A stretch of DNA of 64,000 nucleotides. Source: Streptomyces griseocarneus. Lineage in GTDB: Bacteria > Actinomycetota > Actinomycetes > Streptomycetales > Streptomycetaceae. Below, one piece after another: positions 36,037-44,608 of the stretch. Position numbers and translations under genes: made by a program. Every line of letters begins with the position of its first letter. Within the stretch, counting starts at the first letter, position 1. The notes under the pieces were generated by a model. That model was not told the DNA's origin. It was given only the letters and a program-made list of their open reading frames with translations, and searched no databases. The stretch is from assembly GCA_003674045.1 (NCBI GenBank), contig PENC01000009.1:124001-188000 (forward strand), written 5' to 3'.

Positions 36037-37626
36037 ATGGCCACCGCATGGAACGAGCTCGTCTCCGCCGCCCTGCTCGGCACGGAACGGCGCACTCCGC
36101 CCGTACGGCCGCGGCCCGGCCAGGACACCGCGGCGGCGCTGCTGGACGCCGCGGCGCTGCACACCGTACGGCGGCGTGCCGGGTTGCTCCCGGCGGCGGC
36201 CCGGCCCCGGCCCGCCGCGGCGCCCGAGGACTCCCGGCCTCCGCTGCCGCCCGCCGCCCGGCAGCGGCTCGCGCTGCTGCTCGCCGACCGCACCGGGGCG
36301 GGGAACGGAGGACGGCGCGGAAGCGCGCCCGATCTCGTCGAACTGCTGCCGCAGTGGCTGGCCGCCGCCAACCGGTACGGCTACCGGGCGCCCGCCGACC
36401 TGCTGCCCGACCTGCTGGAGGCGGCCCGGGCCCGTACCGACCTCCGCCCGGAGGCGCTCACGTTCGGCGGACCCCGAGCGCGATGGCTGGCCGGCCTCAA
36501 CCCGCAGTGGAAGTACGCGCTGCGGGCGATACCGGGCTCGTCCCCCGCGCCCGGCGGCACCGGAGCGCCGTTCGACGCCCCCGCAGCGCGACAGCTGTGG
36601 GAAGAGGGGCTGTTCGCCGAGCGCGTCGCCCTGCTCGTCACCGCGCGCCGTCACGACCCGGCGGCCGCACGGGAACTGCTCGCGGGCACATGGCGGACGG
36701 AGCGGGCCGAGGACCGGCTGATGTTCCTGGACGCGCTGCGCGAGGGGCTCTCCCCGGCCGACGAGCCGTTCCTCGAAGAAGCCCTGTCCGACCGCAGTCG
36801 CAACGTCCGCAGCACGGCGGCGGAACTGCTGGCCGCTCTCCCCGGTTCGGCGCTGTCCGGACGGATGGCCGAACGGGCCCGGACGTGCGTGGCCCTGGAG
36901 CGCACGGGCGACGGCACCCGCATCGCGGTCGAGGCACCGCACGAGTGCGACAAGGGCATGCAGCGGGACGGCATCGCCGCCCGGCCACCGTCAGGGCACG
37001 GCGAACGGTCCTGGTGGCTGGGCCAGGTGGTGGAGGCGACCCCACTGGCCATCTGGCGCCAGCACCTCGGCGGCAGGAGCCCCGCGGCGATCGTCACCCT
37101 GCCGGTCACCGACGGCTGGCGGCCGGACCTGCACGCGGCCTGGTGCCGGGCCGCCGTCCGGCAAGGGGACGCGGAGTGGTCGCGCGCCCTCCTCGGCCCA
37201 CCGGACTCCGTGCCGACCGCCGAGGAGGCGCCCTGGCTCGACCCGGCGAAGCTGCTGTCCGCCCTGCCGCCCGGGGAACGGGCCGAGTGGGTCGCCGCGT
37301 TCATAGCGGCCCACGGCCTGTCGGAGGCCTTCCGGCTCCTGGGCGTGTGCGAGGTCCCCTGGCCGGAACCGCTGGGCACCGCCCTGGTCGACGCCCTCGC
37401 CACCGCCCGGGACTCCGGCGGCTACCCCTGGAGCTTCAGCGGCGTCATGGGCCTGGCGGAACGCTGCCTCGACCCGTCCCTGGCCGACCGCCTCGCGCTC
37501 CTCACCGCACCGGCCCACGACGACCTGCTCGGCACGTCGTCGTACTGGCCGGAGGCGTTCTCACGCCTCATCGCGACGCTTCGGCTGCGCGGGGCGATGC
37601 GGCAGGAATTGGCGGGGGTGGGGTGA
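36037..37626 (+). CDS. DUF5691-family protein of the MoxR/VWA cluster
   Basis: A 529-residue mostly helical protein beginning ATAWNELVSAALLGTERRTPP, the pattern I recall for DUF5691. Pairs of helices such as ARELLAGTWRTERAEDRLMF, FLDALREGLSPADEPFLEEA and LSDRSRNVRSTAAELLAALP look like HEAT-type repeats (residues ~205-275), and the C-terminal part (WSFSGVMGLAERCLDPSLAD) is further helical. Thus a scaffold or adaptor is more likely than an enzyme. It follows the SWIM-like gene on the same strand, and both stand divergent from MoxR-DUF5682-VWA. ATG at 36037 has AAAGG upstream. Function unknown. Confidence 0.72.
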   Translation: MATAWNELVSAALLGTERRTPPVRPRPGQDTAAALLDAAALHTVRRRAGLLPAAARPRPAAAPEDSRPPLPPAARQRLALLLADRTGAGNGGRRGSAPDLVELLPQWLAAANRYGYRAPADLLPDLLEAARARTDLRPEALTFGGPRARWLAGLNPQWKYALRAIPGSSPAPGGTGAPFDAPAARQLWEEGLFAERVALLVTARRHDPAAARELLAGTWRTERAEDRLMFLDALREGLSPADEPFLEEALSDRSRNVRSTAAELLAALPGSALSGRMAERARTCVALERTGDGTRIAVEAPHECDKGMQRDGIAARPPSGHGERSWWLGQVVEATPLAIWRQHLGGRSPAAIVTLPVTDGWRPDLHAAWCRAAVRQGDAEWSRALLGPPDSVPTAEEAPWLDPAKLLSALPPGERAEWVAAFIAAHGLSEAFRLLGVCEVPWPEPLGTALVDALATARDSGGYPWSFSGVMGLAERCLDPSLADRLALLTAPAHDDLLGTSSYWPEAFSRLIATLRLRGAMRQELAGVG

Positions 37627-37650
37627 CCCCACCCCGGCGGTTCCGGCCGC

Positions 37651-37793
37651 GCCTACCGGGGTGCGTCTTGCGCTGTGTGCGCGGGTGCGGGCCGGTGGCC
37701 CGTTGTGCCCACCGGGTTGCGTCTTGCGCTTAGCGCGGCTGCGGGTCCGTTGTGGCTGGTCGCGCAGTTCCCCGCGCCCCTGAAGGGGCGCGT
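37651..37793 (-). repeat. Dispersed repeat unit B with tail, inverted
   Basis: Reverse orientation: the tail parts (CTACCGGGGTGCGTCTTGCG and CCCACCGGGTTGCGTCTTGC) come first and the core (TGGTCGCGCAGTTCCCCGCG, CCCC) last at 37757-37790. It fills the gap between the convergent DUF5691 and B12-binding genes. Confidence 0.82.
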
Positions 37794-37794
37794 T

Positions 37795-38202
37795 TCAGGA
37801 ATCACGCCTGACGTTCGCGTTCACCCACTCCACGATCGACGTCGTCGTCGCCCCCGGCGTGAAGATCTCGGCCACGCCCTGCGCCTTGAGCGGGGGGATG
37901 TCCTCCTCGGGGATGATCCCGCCGCCGAAGACCTTGATGTCCGCCGCGTCACGCTCCCTCAGCAGCTCGATCACCTTGGCGAAGAGCGTGTTGTGGGCAC
38001 CCGAGAGGATGGAGAGGCCGATCACGTCGGCGTCCTCCTGGATCGCGGTGTCCACGATCTGCTCCGGCGTCTGGTGCAGACCGGTGTAGATGACCTCCAT
38101 ACCGGCATCGCGCAGCGCCCGAGCGATGACCTTGGCCCCGCGGTCATGGCCGTCGAGCCCCGGCTTGGCCACCACCACACGGATCGGACCGGCCACTCCC
38201 AT
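37795..38202 (-). CDS. B12-binding domain protein (methylmalonyl-CoA mutase C-terminal type)
   Basis: A 135-residue stand-alone cobalamin-binding domain. The B12 motif is complete: KPGLDGHDRGAKVIARAL with the Dx-H-x-x-G lower-ligand His, then LSILSGAH and VFGGGIIPEEDI. Such small subunits serve adenosylcobalamin mutases such as methylmalonyl- or isobutyryl-CoA mutase; no large subunit is in the window. ATG at 38202 has GGAGG nine bases upstream, which decides against the longer frame to 38307. Alone in its transcript, convergent with DUF5691. Confidence 0.9.
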   Translation of the reverse strand: MGVAGPIRVVVAKPGLDGHDRGAKVIARALRDAGMEVIYTGLHQTPEQIVDTAIQEDADVIGLSILSGAHNTLFAKVIELLRERDAADIKVFGGGIIPEEDIPPLKAQGVAEIFTPGATTTSIVEWVNANVRRDS

Positions 38203-38589
38203 CACTGCCTCCAAGTACGAGATGTACGACTGCCGGTGACCGGCCGCGAGGGTCCCCGGACCCTGGGGGCCGGGACGTGAACGAACGTTATCGCCAGCAT
38301 CCCGCACCCGGCCGTTTCGCGGTGGAGAGGGAGGGGGAAATCACACGTGGGACAACACGTTCGCTACGCACCGCCCTCACGCTTCCGTATCTCACGGGTC
38401 AGGGAGCCACTCGTGCCACCGGGCCGAGCGGGACAGCGGGTGGTCGCGAGGGGAGCCGCGGCGAGGTCGCCGCACCGCTGCGCCGACAGCCGCACGGCAC
38501 AGCGGTGCGTCCGGCCCGCACAGCTGCTGCCCATGACTGCGCACGGGGGGACAAGCGCCGCCCTCCGTCTGCCGTTCCGGAGGTCGGCC
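38203..38589. other. Non-coding gap upstream of lipase
   Basis: Divergent control region for the B12-binding and lipase genes. A long open frame runs in from 38347 to the lipase but has no ribosome site and no homology until 38590. No clear hexamers or palindromes found. Confidence 0.4.
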
Positions 38590-39477
38590 ATGGTGGCCCT
38601 GCGCTTGCTCACTCTTCTCGCCGCCCTGTTACGCCCCAGGGCGGCGCTCGTCCGCTCCACGCTGCTGGAGCTGGCGATCCTCACCGGCCATGTGCTGCTC
38701 TATCCCACCGGCCTGGCCCAGGAGCGCCGCCCTCCCCCGCTGCCCCCGCCACCCACAGGGCCCAACGACACGCCCGGAGCCGAATCCGGTTCGGAGGGAA
38801 GAGCGGGAAGAGACGCGACGGACCCGACGGCGGTACAGAGCGACCGCCTGCCCGTCCTCCTGCTCCACGGGTTCATCGACAACCGCTCGGTCTTCGTCCT
38901 GCTGCGCCGCTCCCTCCGCAGCCGCGGCTGGGCGCAGGTCGAATGCCTCAACTACTCCCCGCTGACCTGCGACGCCCTGGCCGCGGCCGATCTGCTGGCC
39001 CGGCATGTCGAGGAGTTCTGCGCGCGCACCGGCCGCGCCCGGATCGACGTGGTGGGGCACAGCCTCGGCGGTCTGATCGCCCGTTATTACGTGCAACGCC
39101 TCGGTGGTGACGCGCGGGTGCGCACGCTGGTCACGCTCGGCACGCCGCACGGCGGCACCCGTGTCGCGCCGCTGATGTCCGCGCACCCCCTGGTCCGGCA
39201 GATGCGCCCGGGGTCGGATCTCATAGTCGAACTCGCCGCCCCCGCGCCCGATTGCCGGACCCGCTTCATCAGTTTCTGGAGCGATCTGGATCAAATAATG
39301 GTGCCGGTCGAGACCGCGCGCATCGATCACCCGGATCTGACCGCCCGCAATGTGCGCGTGACCGGCGTGGGCCATCTCGCCCTTCCCGTGCACGGGACCG
39401 TGGCGGCGGGTATCCGGCAGGCCCTGACCGTGGAGGAAACCGCGGCGGGCACGTCCGGAGCGGCATCGGTCGCCTGA
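38590..39477 (+). CDS. Alpha/beta-hydrolase lipase/esterase with N-terminal membrane segment
   Basis: A 295-residue esterase/lipase. After a hydrophobic start (ALRLLTLLAALLRPRAALVR, LLELAILTGHVLLYPTGLAQ, either anchor or signal), the core has HGFIDNRSVFVLLRRSL (oxyanion HG), the nucleophile elbow GHSLGG (catalytic Ser), LGTPHGG, an acidic SFWSDLDQIM region and final GHLALP His. It fits the lipase class related to actinobacterial triacylglycerol lipases (GHSLGGLIARYYVQRLGG). ATG 38590 has GGAGG eight bases upstream. Substrate not predictable. Stands alone before an M23 peptidase gene. Confidence 0.85.
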   Translation: MVALRLLTLLAALLRPRAALVRSTLLELAILTGHVLLYPTGLAQERRPPPLPPPPTGPNDTPGAESGSEGRAGRDATDPTAVQSDRLPVLLLHGFIDNRSVFVLLRRSLRSRGWAQVECLNYSPLTCDALAAADLLARHVEEFCARTGRARIDVVGHSLGGLIARYYVQRLGGDARVRTLVTLGTPHGGTRVAPLMSAHPLVRQMRPGSDLIVELAAPAPDCRTRFISFWSDLDQIMVPVETARIDHPDLTARNVRVTGVGHLALPVHGTVAAGIRQALTVEETAAGTSGAASVA

Positions 39478-39600
39478 TCCACCGCTTGATCTTCCTCGAA
39501 AAACCGAACAAACATCGAACGTCAAGTCGATTTCTCGGGGTTCAGTCCACCGAAAGACGGCCAAATGCCCACCCTGCGGCGGTCCGAAACGTGACGAAGA

Positions 39601-39630
39601 TTGTCGCGATCCCGAACCGCCGGGTACAGT
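39601..39630 (+). promoter_or_regulatory. Sigma70-type promoter of the M23 peptidase gene
   Basis: TTGTCG (39601-39606), 18-base spacer, TACAGT (39625-39630); the GTG start cluster begins 36 bases on. A good housekeeping (HrdB-like) promoter. Confidence 0.6.
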
Positions 39631-39666
39631 CGCCGCTAATTCTCCTGCTCCCGAGGCGAAAGAGAA

Positions 39667-41202
39667 GTGGTGGTGAACGACCGTCACCCGTCGGCGGGCT
39701 CGAGCCCGGCCGGTCCCGCTCAGGATCTCTCCTACGGGCACTACACGTCGTACGAGCAGCAGGGCACCCCACACGGCTACCCCGGCTACGAGGGTCATGG
39801 TTCCGGGCAGTGGGACACCTCCGGCTGGGGCCACCCCGACACTTCCTGGGGAGCGAACACCGCGAGCTGGGGTCAGCAGCAGCTCCCCGGCGACAACTGG
39901 GCCATGGGCGCCGCCGGTCAGACCCAGACCTGGGAGTTCAGCGGCTACGACACCGGGCACACCGGCCAGTGGGACACCTCGGGCTGGGGCCAGGGCACCG
40001 GGCAGGCGGTGGACACCCACTCCTGGAACGCCTCGGGCTCCTACGACATGCCGGCCGCGACCGGCTGGCAGCACCCCGCCGACGGCGGCTGGACCGGCGG
40101 TCCCTCCGTCCACGCCCAGAGCTGGGACACCGGACAGCACCCGGCCGGGGACACGTCCGGCTGGGGCCACCCCGTGGACGCCTCCTGGGACACGGGCGCC
40201 GCTCCGCAGACACAGATCTGGGACGCCGGCGCGTACGCGGACCTGGAGGACCCCCAGCACACCCCGACCCTGATGGTCGACCTCTCCTCCGTCGAGGCCG
40301 AGGCGGTGCCCGCGCCCATGGCCGGCGCCCGCTCCGTCGCCGACGCGGAGACCCGCACCATGCTGGTGGTCGAGCCGCCCGAGCCGGAGACCGGGCAGGA
40401 CGCGGCAGCGCCCGAGGAGCCGACGGCGCACCCGGATCTCCCGGCACAGACCCGCAGCCGCCGCAAGGGCGCACCGTCCCGTTCCGGCTACCGCCCGCGG
40501 CGCAAGGCGCTGTTGACCGTCGCCGTGCCGTCGGTCGCCGTGATGGGCGTCGCGGGCATCGCCGCCGCGTCCGTCTCCGGCGGCAAGGACGACAGCAAAC
40601 ACACGCAGGCCGCCTCCGTTCCGGACAACCCCGCCGTCTCCGCGCTCGCCAACAGCAAGCTGGACACCCAGCTCGCCGGCCTCAGCCGCGGCGCCGACGA
40701 CTTCGCCACCCGCGCGAGCCGCAACCAGGAGCGCATCGACCTCAAGCTCCGGCAGGAGGAGGAGAAGAAGCGCAAGGCGGAGGAAGAGGCGCGCAAGGAA
40801 GCCGAGCGCCCCAAGTTCGCGCTGCCCGTCGACCAGCACGGGCTGAGCGCGCTCTTCGGACAGGCGGGCGCCAACTGGATGTCGGTGCACACCGGCATCG
40901 ACTTCCCCGTCTCCTACGGCACCCCCGTGATGGCCGCGACCGACGGCACGGTGCGTACGCAGTACAACGTCGCCTACGGGAACATGGCCATAGTGACGGC
41001 GCCCGATGGCACCGAGACCTGGTACTGCCACCTCAGCAGCACCAAGTTCCGTTCGGGGAAGGTCAAGGCGGGCGACGTCATCGCCTACTCCGGCGACTCC
41101 GGCAACTCCACGGGCCCCCACCTCCACTTCGAGGTACGCCCGGGCGGCAGCGCCGTGGACCCCCTCCCCTGGCTCCGCTCCCACGACCTGGACCCGACGT
41201 AG
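39667..41202 (+). CDS. M23-family peptidase (LytM) with Trp/Gly-rich N-terminal repeats
   Basis: A 511-residue cell-wall endopeptidase. Residues ~30-200 are repeated D(T/G)SGWG / WG-H-P type segments rich in Gly, Trp, Gln and Thr; then a membrane helix (RRKALLTVAVPSVAVMGVAG, ~residue 285), a coiled coil (RQEEEKKRKAEEEARKEAER), and a LytM domain whose zinc ligands are HTGIDFP (His, Asp) and HLHFEV, with the HL of WYCHLSS. Three tandem GTG codons (39667, 39670, 39673) could start; 39673 gives NDRHPSAG, like homologues. Tryptophan repeats are intracellular by topology, which is odd for a wall enzyme. Monocistronic. Confidence 0.86.
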   Translation: MVVNDRHPSAGSSPAGPAQDLSYGHYTSYEQQGTPHGYPGYEGHGSGQWDTSGWGHPDTSWGANTASWGQQQLPGDNWAMGAAGQTQTWEFSGYDTGHTGQWDTSGWGQGTGQAVDTHSWNASGSYDMPAATGWQHPADGGWTGGPSVHAQSWDTGQHPAGDTSGWGHPVDASWDTGAAPQTQIWDAGAYADLEDPQHTPTLMVDLSSVEAEAVPAPMAGARSVADAETRTMLVVEPPEPETGQDAAAPEEPTAHPDLPAQTRSRRKGAPSRSGYRPRRKALLTVAVPSVAVMGVAGIAAASVSGGKDDSKHTQAASVPDNPAVSALANSKLDTQLAGLSRGADDFATRASRNQERIDLKLRQEEEKKRKAEEEARKEAERPKFALPVDQHGLSALFGQAGANWMSVHTGIDFPVSYGTPVMAATDGTVRTQYNVAYGNMAIVTAPDGTETWYCHLSSTKFRSGKVKAGDVIAYSGDSGNSTGPHLHFEVRPGGSAVDPLPWLRSHDLDPT

Positions 41203-41203
41203 G

Positions 41204-41269
41204 AGCGCCCTGTCAGGGGCGCGGGGCTGTCACATCGTGCGGCTCCGCCGCGTGGGCGCGACCAGCCAC
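41204..41269 (+). repeat. Dispersed repeat, unit A alone
   Basis: GCGCCCTGTCAGGGGCGCGG, GGCTGTCACATCGTGCGGCT, CCGCCGCG, TGGGCGCGACCAGCC: unit A without unit B. Placed a few bases after the M23 gene stop. Confidence 0.8.
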
Positions 41270-41289
41270 AAACAACTGGCAGACGGCAA

Positions 41290-41318
41290 CGGGGCAGCAC
41301 CCGGCAGACGCTGCCCCG
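41290..41318. terminator. Hairpin between M23 gene and uvrD
   Basis: CGGGGCAGC (41290-41298) pairs with GCTGCCCCG (41310-41318), 11-base loop, between two convergent stops. Confidence 0.6.
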
Positions 41319-41331
41319 CCCCAGAACCGAC

Positions 41332-43812
41332 CTAAAGCTTCTCAACCGGCGCGTAGCGCAAAAGCAACCGCTTCGGCTTGTCCCCGCCGAAATCGATCGT
41401 CGCCTCCGCCGCGTCACCGCTGCCCTTGACCGCCACGACCCTGCCCAGCCCGAACGAGTCGTGCGTGACGCGGTCGCCGATGGCCAGCGCCACCGCCGGC
41501 CGCTCCTTGGCACGGCGCGTCGCGAAGCCGCTCGGACCCGCCTTCGTCCCGCCACCGCGCGAAGACGAAAAACCTGACGTACCGCCCGAGACCGCTCCCA
41601 TCGTCGCCGACGGCGTCGAGGGGCCCGTGCGGCGCCACTGGAGGTACTGGTCGGGGATCTCCTCCAGGAACCGCGACGGCGGGTTGTACTGCGGCTGGCC
41701 CCAGGCGCTGCGCATGCTCGCCCGCGTCAGGTAGAGCCGCTCGCGGGCCCGGGTGATGCCCACGTAGGCGAGCCGCCGCTCCTCCTCCAGCTCCTTCACC
41801 TGCCCCAGCGCCCGCATGTGCGGGAACACGCCGTCCTCCATGCCGGTGAGGAAGACGACGGGGAACTCCAGACCCTTCGCCGTGTGCAGCGTCATCAGGG
41901 TGATGACGCCGGTGCCCTCGCCCTCGGCGCCAGCCGCTGACCTCTCAGCCTCGTCGGGGATCTGGTCGGAGTCGGCGACGAGGGCGACCTTCTCCAGGAA
42001 GTCCGCCAGCGTGCCCTGGTCCTCCTCGCCCTCGCGCTCCTGCTCGAACTCCAGGGCCACGGCGGCGAGCTCCTGGAGGTTCTCGATGCGGGTCTCGTCC
42101 TGCGGGTCGGTGGAGGCCTGGAGTTCGGCCAGGTAGCCCGTCCGCTCCAGGACCGCCTCCAGGACGGTCGCGGGCCCGGCGCCGGACTCGACGACGGTGC
42201 GCAGCTCCTCCAGCAGGGTGTTGAAGCGGTTGACCGCGTTCGCCGAGCGGGCGGCCATGCCGTACGCCTCGTCGACCCGGCGGAGCGCCTGCGCGAAGCT
42301 GATCTTCTCGCGGAGGGCCAGCGCGTCGATCATCGCCTCGGCGCGCTCGCCGATGCCGCGCTTGGGGACGTTGAGGATGCGCCGCAGCGGCACGGTGTCC
42401 TCGGGGTTGGCGAGCACCCGCAGGTACGCCAGGACGTCACGGACCTCCTTGCGCTCGTAGAAGCGCACGCCGCCGACGACCTTGTAGGGCAGGCCGACGC
42501 GGATGAAGATCTCTTCGAAGACACGGGACTGCGCGTTCGTCCGGTAGAAGACGGCGACGTCACCGGCCTTGGCGTCGCCCGCATCCGTCAGCCGGTCGAT
42601 CTCGTCGGCGACGAACTGCGCCTCGTCGTGCTCGGTGTCGGCGACGTAGCCGGTGATGGTCGCGCCCGCTCCGGCCTGGGTCCACAGGTTCTTCGGGCGG
42701 CGGTTCTGGTTGCGCTCGATGACGGCGTTGGCGGCGTTGAGGATCGTCTGGGTGGAGCGGTAGTTCTGCTCCAGCAGGATCGTCGTGGCGTCCGGGTAGT
42801 CCTCCTCGAACTGGAGGATGTTGCGGATCGTGGCCCCGCGGAAGGCGTAGATCGACTGGTCGGCGTCACCGACGACGCACAGCTCCGCGACCCCGTCCTC
42901 GGGGGCGTTCTCGGGGGTGCCGACGAGCTCGCGCACCAGCGTGTACTGGGCGTGGTTGGTGTCCTGGTACTCGTCGACGAGGACGTGCCGGAAGCGGCGG
43001 CGGTAGTGGTCGGCCACGTCCGGGAACGCCTGGAGCAGGTGGACCGTGGTCATGATGATGTCGTCAAAGTCCAGCGCGTTGGCCTCGCGCAGCCGCGACT
43101 GGTACATCACGTACGCCTGGGCCAGCGTCTTCTCAAAGCCGTCGGCCGCCTGCCCGGCGAAGGTCTCCTCGTCGATGAGCTCGTTCTTGAGGTTGGAGAT
43201 CTTCGCGCTGAAGGACTTGGGCGGGAACTTCTTCGGGTCGAGGTCGAGGTCCCGGCAGACGAGCGCCATGAGCCGCTTGGAGTCGGCGGCGTCGTAGATC
43301 GAGAAGGAGGACGTGAAGCCCAGCTTCTTGCTCTCGCGGCGCAGGATGCGCACGCACGCGCTGTGGAAGGTCATGACCCACATCGCGTTGGCGCGGGGGC
43401 CGACGAGCTCCTCGACGCGCTCCTTCATCTCGCCCGCGGCCTTGTTGGTGAAGGTGATCGCGAGGATCTGGCCGGGGTGGACGTTGCGGGCGCCCAGCAG
43501 GTGGGCGATGCGGTGGGTGAGCACGCGGGTCTTGCCGGAACCGGCACCCGCGACGATGAGCAGGGGCGAGCCGGTGTGCACCACCGCGGCGCGCTGCTGG
43601 TCGTTCATCCCCTCCAGCAGCGCGGCCGGGTCGACGTGCGGCCGGGCCGCGCCGTCGCGGTAGTACGCCTCGCGGTGGGCGGGCGCGTCGAACGCGCCGC
43701 CGAAGAGGTCGTGCGGCACCGGCTCCGGGGCTTCGTCCTCCGGGGGCGGCGGGGGCTCCTCCTCGGAGGTGCCGAAGTCCGCCAGGAAGCTGTCGTCAAA
43801 GAGGCTGCTCAT
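41332..43812 (-). CDS. pcrA: ATP-dependent DNA helicase UvrD/PcrA
   Basis: Superfamily 1A 3'-5' helicase for nucleotide-excision repair and clearing of RecA or stalled polymerase, 826 residues with an acidic N-terminal extension of ~55. Motifs in order: Q motif DPAALLEGMNDQQRAAV, motif I AGAGSGKT, motif Ia ITFTNKAAGEMKERV, motif II VDEYQDTNHAQY, motif III GDADQSIYAFRGA, motif IV LEQNYRSTQTIL, V VITLMTLHTAKGLEFPVVFL, VI VGITRARERLYL. The C-terminal GDRVTHDSFGLGRVVAVKGS Tudor-like tail is typical of PcrA. ATG 43812 has GGGAGG upstream. A PafBC-like promoter precedes it, so induction by DNA damage is likely. Confidence 0.96.
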   Translation of the reverse strand: MSSLFDDSFLADFGTSEEEPPPPPEDEAPEPVPHDLFGGAFDAPAHREAYYRDGAARPHVDPAALLEGMNDQQRAAVVHTGSPLLIVAGAGSGKTRVLTHRIAHLLGARNVHPGQILAITFTNKAAGEMKERVEELVGPRANAMWVMTFHSACVRILRRESKKLGFTSSFSIYDAADSKRLMALVCRDLDLDPKKFPPKSFSAKISNLKNELIDEETFAGQAADGFEKTLAQAYVMYQSRLREANALDFDDIIMTTVHLLQAFPDVADHYRRRFRHVLVDEYQDTNHAQYTLVRELVGTPENAPEDGVAELCVVGDADQSIYAFRGATIRNILQFEEDYPDATTILLEQNYRSTQTILNAANAVIERNQNRRPKNLWTQAGAGATITGYVADTEHDEAQFVADEIDRLTDAGDAKAGDVAVFYRTNAQSRVFEEIFIRVGLPYKVVGGVRFYERKEVRDVLAYLRVLANPEDTVPLRRILNVPKRGIGERAEAMIDALALREKISFAQALRRVDEAYGMAARSANAVNRFNTLLEELRTVVESGAGPATVLEAVLERTGYLAELQASTDPQDETRIENLQELAAVALEFEQEREGEEDQGTLADFLEKVALVADSDQIPDEAERSAAGAEGEGTGVITLMTLHTAKGLEFPVVFLTGMEDGVFPHMRALGQVKELEEERRLAYVGITRARERLYLTRASMRSAWGQPQYNPPSRFLEEIPDQYLQWRRTGPSTPSATMGAVSGGTSGFSSSRGGGTKAGPSGFATRRAKERPAVALAIGDRVTHDSFGLGRVVAVKGSGDAAEATIDFGGDKPKRLLLRYAPVEKL

Positions 43813-43821
43813 CGCCTCCCG

Positions 43822-43844
43822 AGTCTAGGCCGCCCCACTGACAG
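43822..43844 (-). promoter_or_regulatory. PafBC-type DNA-damage promoter of uvrD/pcrA
   Basis: Minus strand: CTGTCAGTG (43844-43836), 8 bases, TAGACT (43827-43822), 9 bases before ATG 43812. Matches the motif at 34674-34755 in both boxes and spacing. Confidence 0.78.
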
Positions 43845-43898
43845 CCCGTACCGCTTCCCCGAACGCCCCGGAAATCAGCCAAGATCCATACGTCTCCC

Positions 43899-43927
43899 GC
43901 CCCGGCACGGCGACCGCGTGCCGGGGC
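43899..43927 (-). terminator. Terminator of the small membrane-protein gene
   Basis: GCCCCGGCACG (43899-43909) pairs perfectly with CGTGCCGGGGC (43917-43927), seven-base loop, eight bases past the stop at 43935 and before the uvrD promoter. Confidence 0.75.
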
Positions 43928-43934
43928 ACCGGGC

Positions 43935-44288
43935 TCACGTCCAGAGCACCGCGATGAAGATGTTCGCCATCGTGAGCGCGCCGACCGTGCCGAAGGCGGC
44001 GGCCTCGACCTTCTCGTCGTCCCGCTTCACGTAGACCAGCCCGAGGATCACGACCAGCAGGGCCAGCTTCACGCCGATCTTGAAGGTGTCGGGGGCGTGC
44101 CCGTCGGCCTTGTCGAGGCCGTACAGCGCGGCGCCCGTGACCAGCATCGTCAGGGCTCCGTGCAGCATGGCCGGGACCATGCGGGCCTCGCCCTTGCCCA
44201 TGGCCTTCATCTGCGTCATGAAACCGCCGAGCAGGGCGGCGATGCCGATGATGTGGAGGCCGACGACGGCGTGAATGAGTACGTCCAT
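43935..44288 (-). CDS. Small four-helix membrane protein
   Basis: A 117-residue protein with four hydrophobic helices (DVLIHAVVGLHIIGIAALLG, AMLHGALTMLVTGAALYG, IGVKLALLVVILGLVYV, AAFGTVGALTMANIFIAVLW) and conserved His residues at positions 6, 12 and ~39; resembles small DUF420/CopD-like or quinol-associated proteins but I cannot place it. ATG 44288 is seven bases after a TAGGGT box (minus strand 44301-44296), so it is probably leaderless; the longer frame is unsupported. Ends with the hairpin at 43899. Function unknown. Confidence 0.72.
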   Translation of the reverse strand: MDVLIHAVVGLHIIGIAALLGGFMTQMKAMGKGEARMVPAMLHGALTMLVTGAALYGLDKADGHAPDTFKIGVKLALLVVILGLVYVKRDDEKVEAAAFGTVGALTMANIFIAVLWT

Positions 44289-44608
44289 GGAGCCGACCCT
44301 AGCCGGGGCCTTAACAGTCCCCTTCGGCAAGGTATGCCTCATTCACCACTTCGATCACACGCGAGATATATCCCTCCATACCGACGCGCGCTCCTCGCTC
44401 AAGGACGGTCGCACCTTGGCCGGTTCCGTCCAGTACCGGTCATGTGCGTTCTCCGGCGTGACCCCTCGGTTTAGCGTCCTGCACCAGACGGCGGCGGCCC
44501 GCTCTCTCCCCCCTCAACGCGGGCCGTCGTCCTCTGGGCCGCACCGCGGGACACAGCCGTGCGGCAGGACAGCGCGACCCTGCGCCCCCAGCAGGTGTGG
44601 AAGGAAGA
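44289..44608. other. Non-coding gap upstream of the NlpC/P60 gene
   Basis: Divergent region. The minus side carries the leaderless TAGGGT box of the small membrane gene. On the plus side I looked for the c-di-AMP (ydaO) riboswitch that often precedes wall hydrolases and did not recognise its core. GGAAGGA is the ribosome site for GTG 44609. Confidence 0.4.

Noticed and set aside
38347..38589. N-terminal extension of the lipase gene
   Set aside because: GGAGG sits before ATG 38590 and similarity begins only after it.
44289..44608. c-di-AMP (ydaO) riboswitch before NlpC/P60
   Set aside because: Conserved core sequences not recognised.
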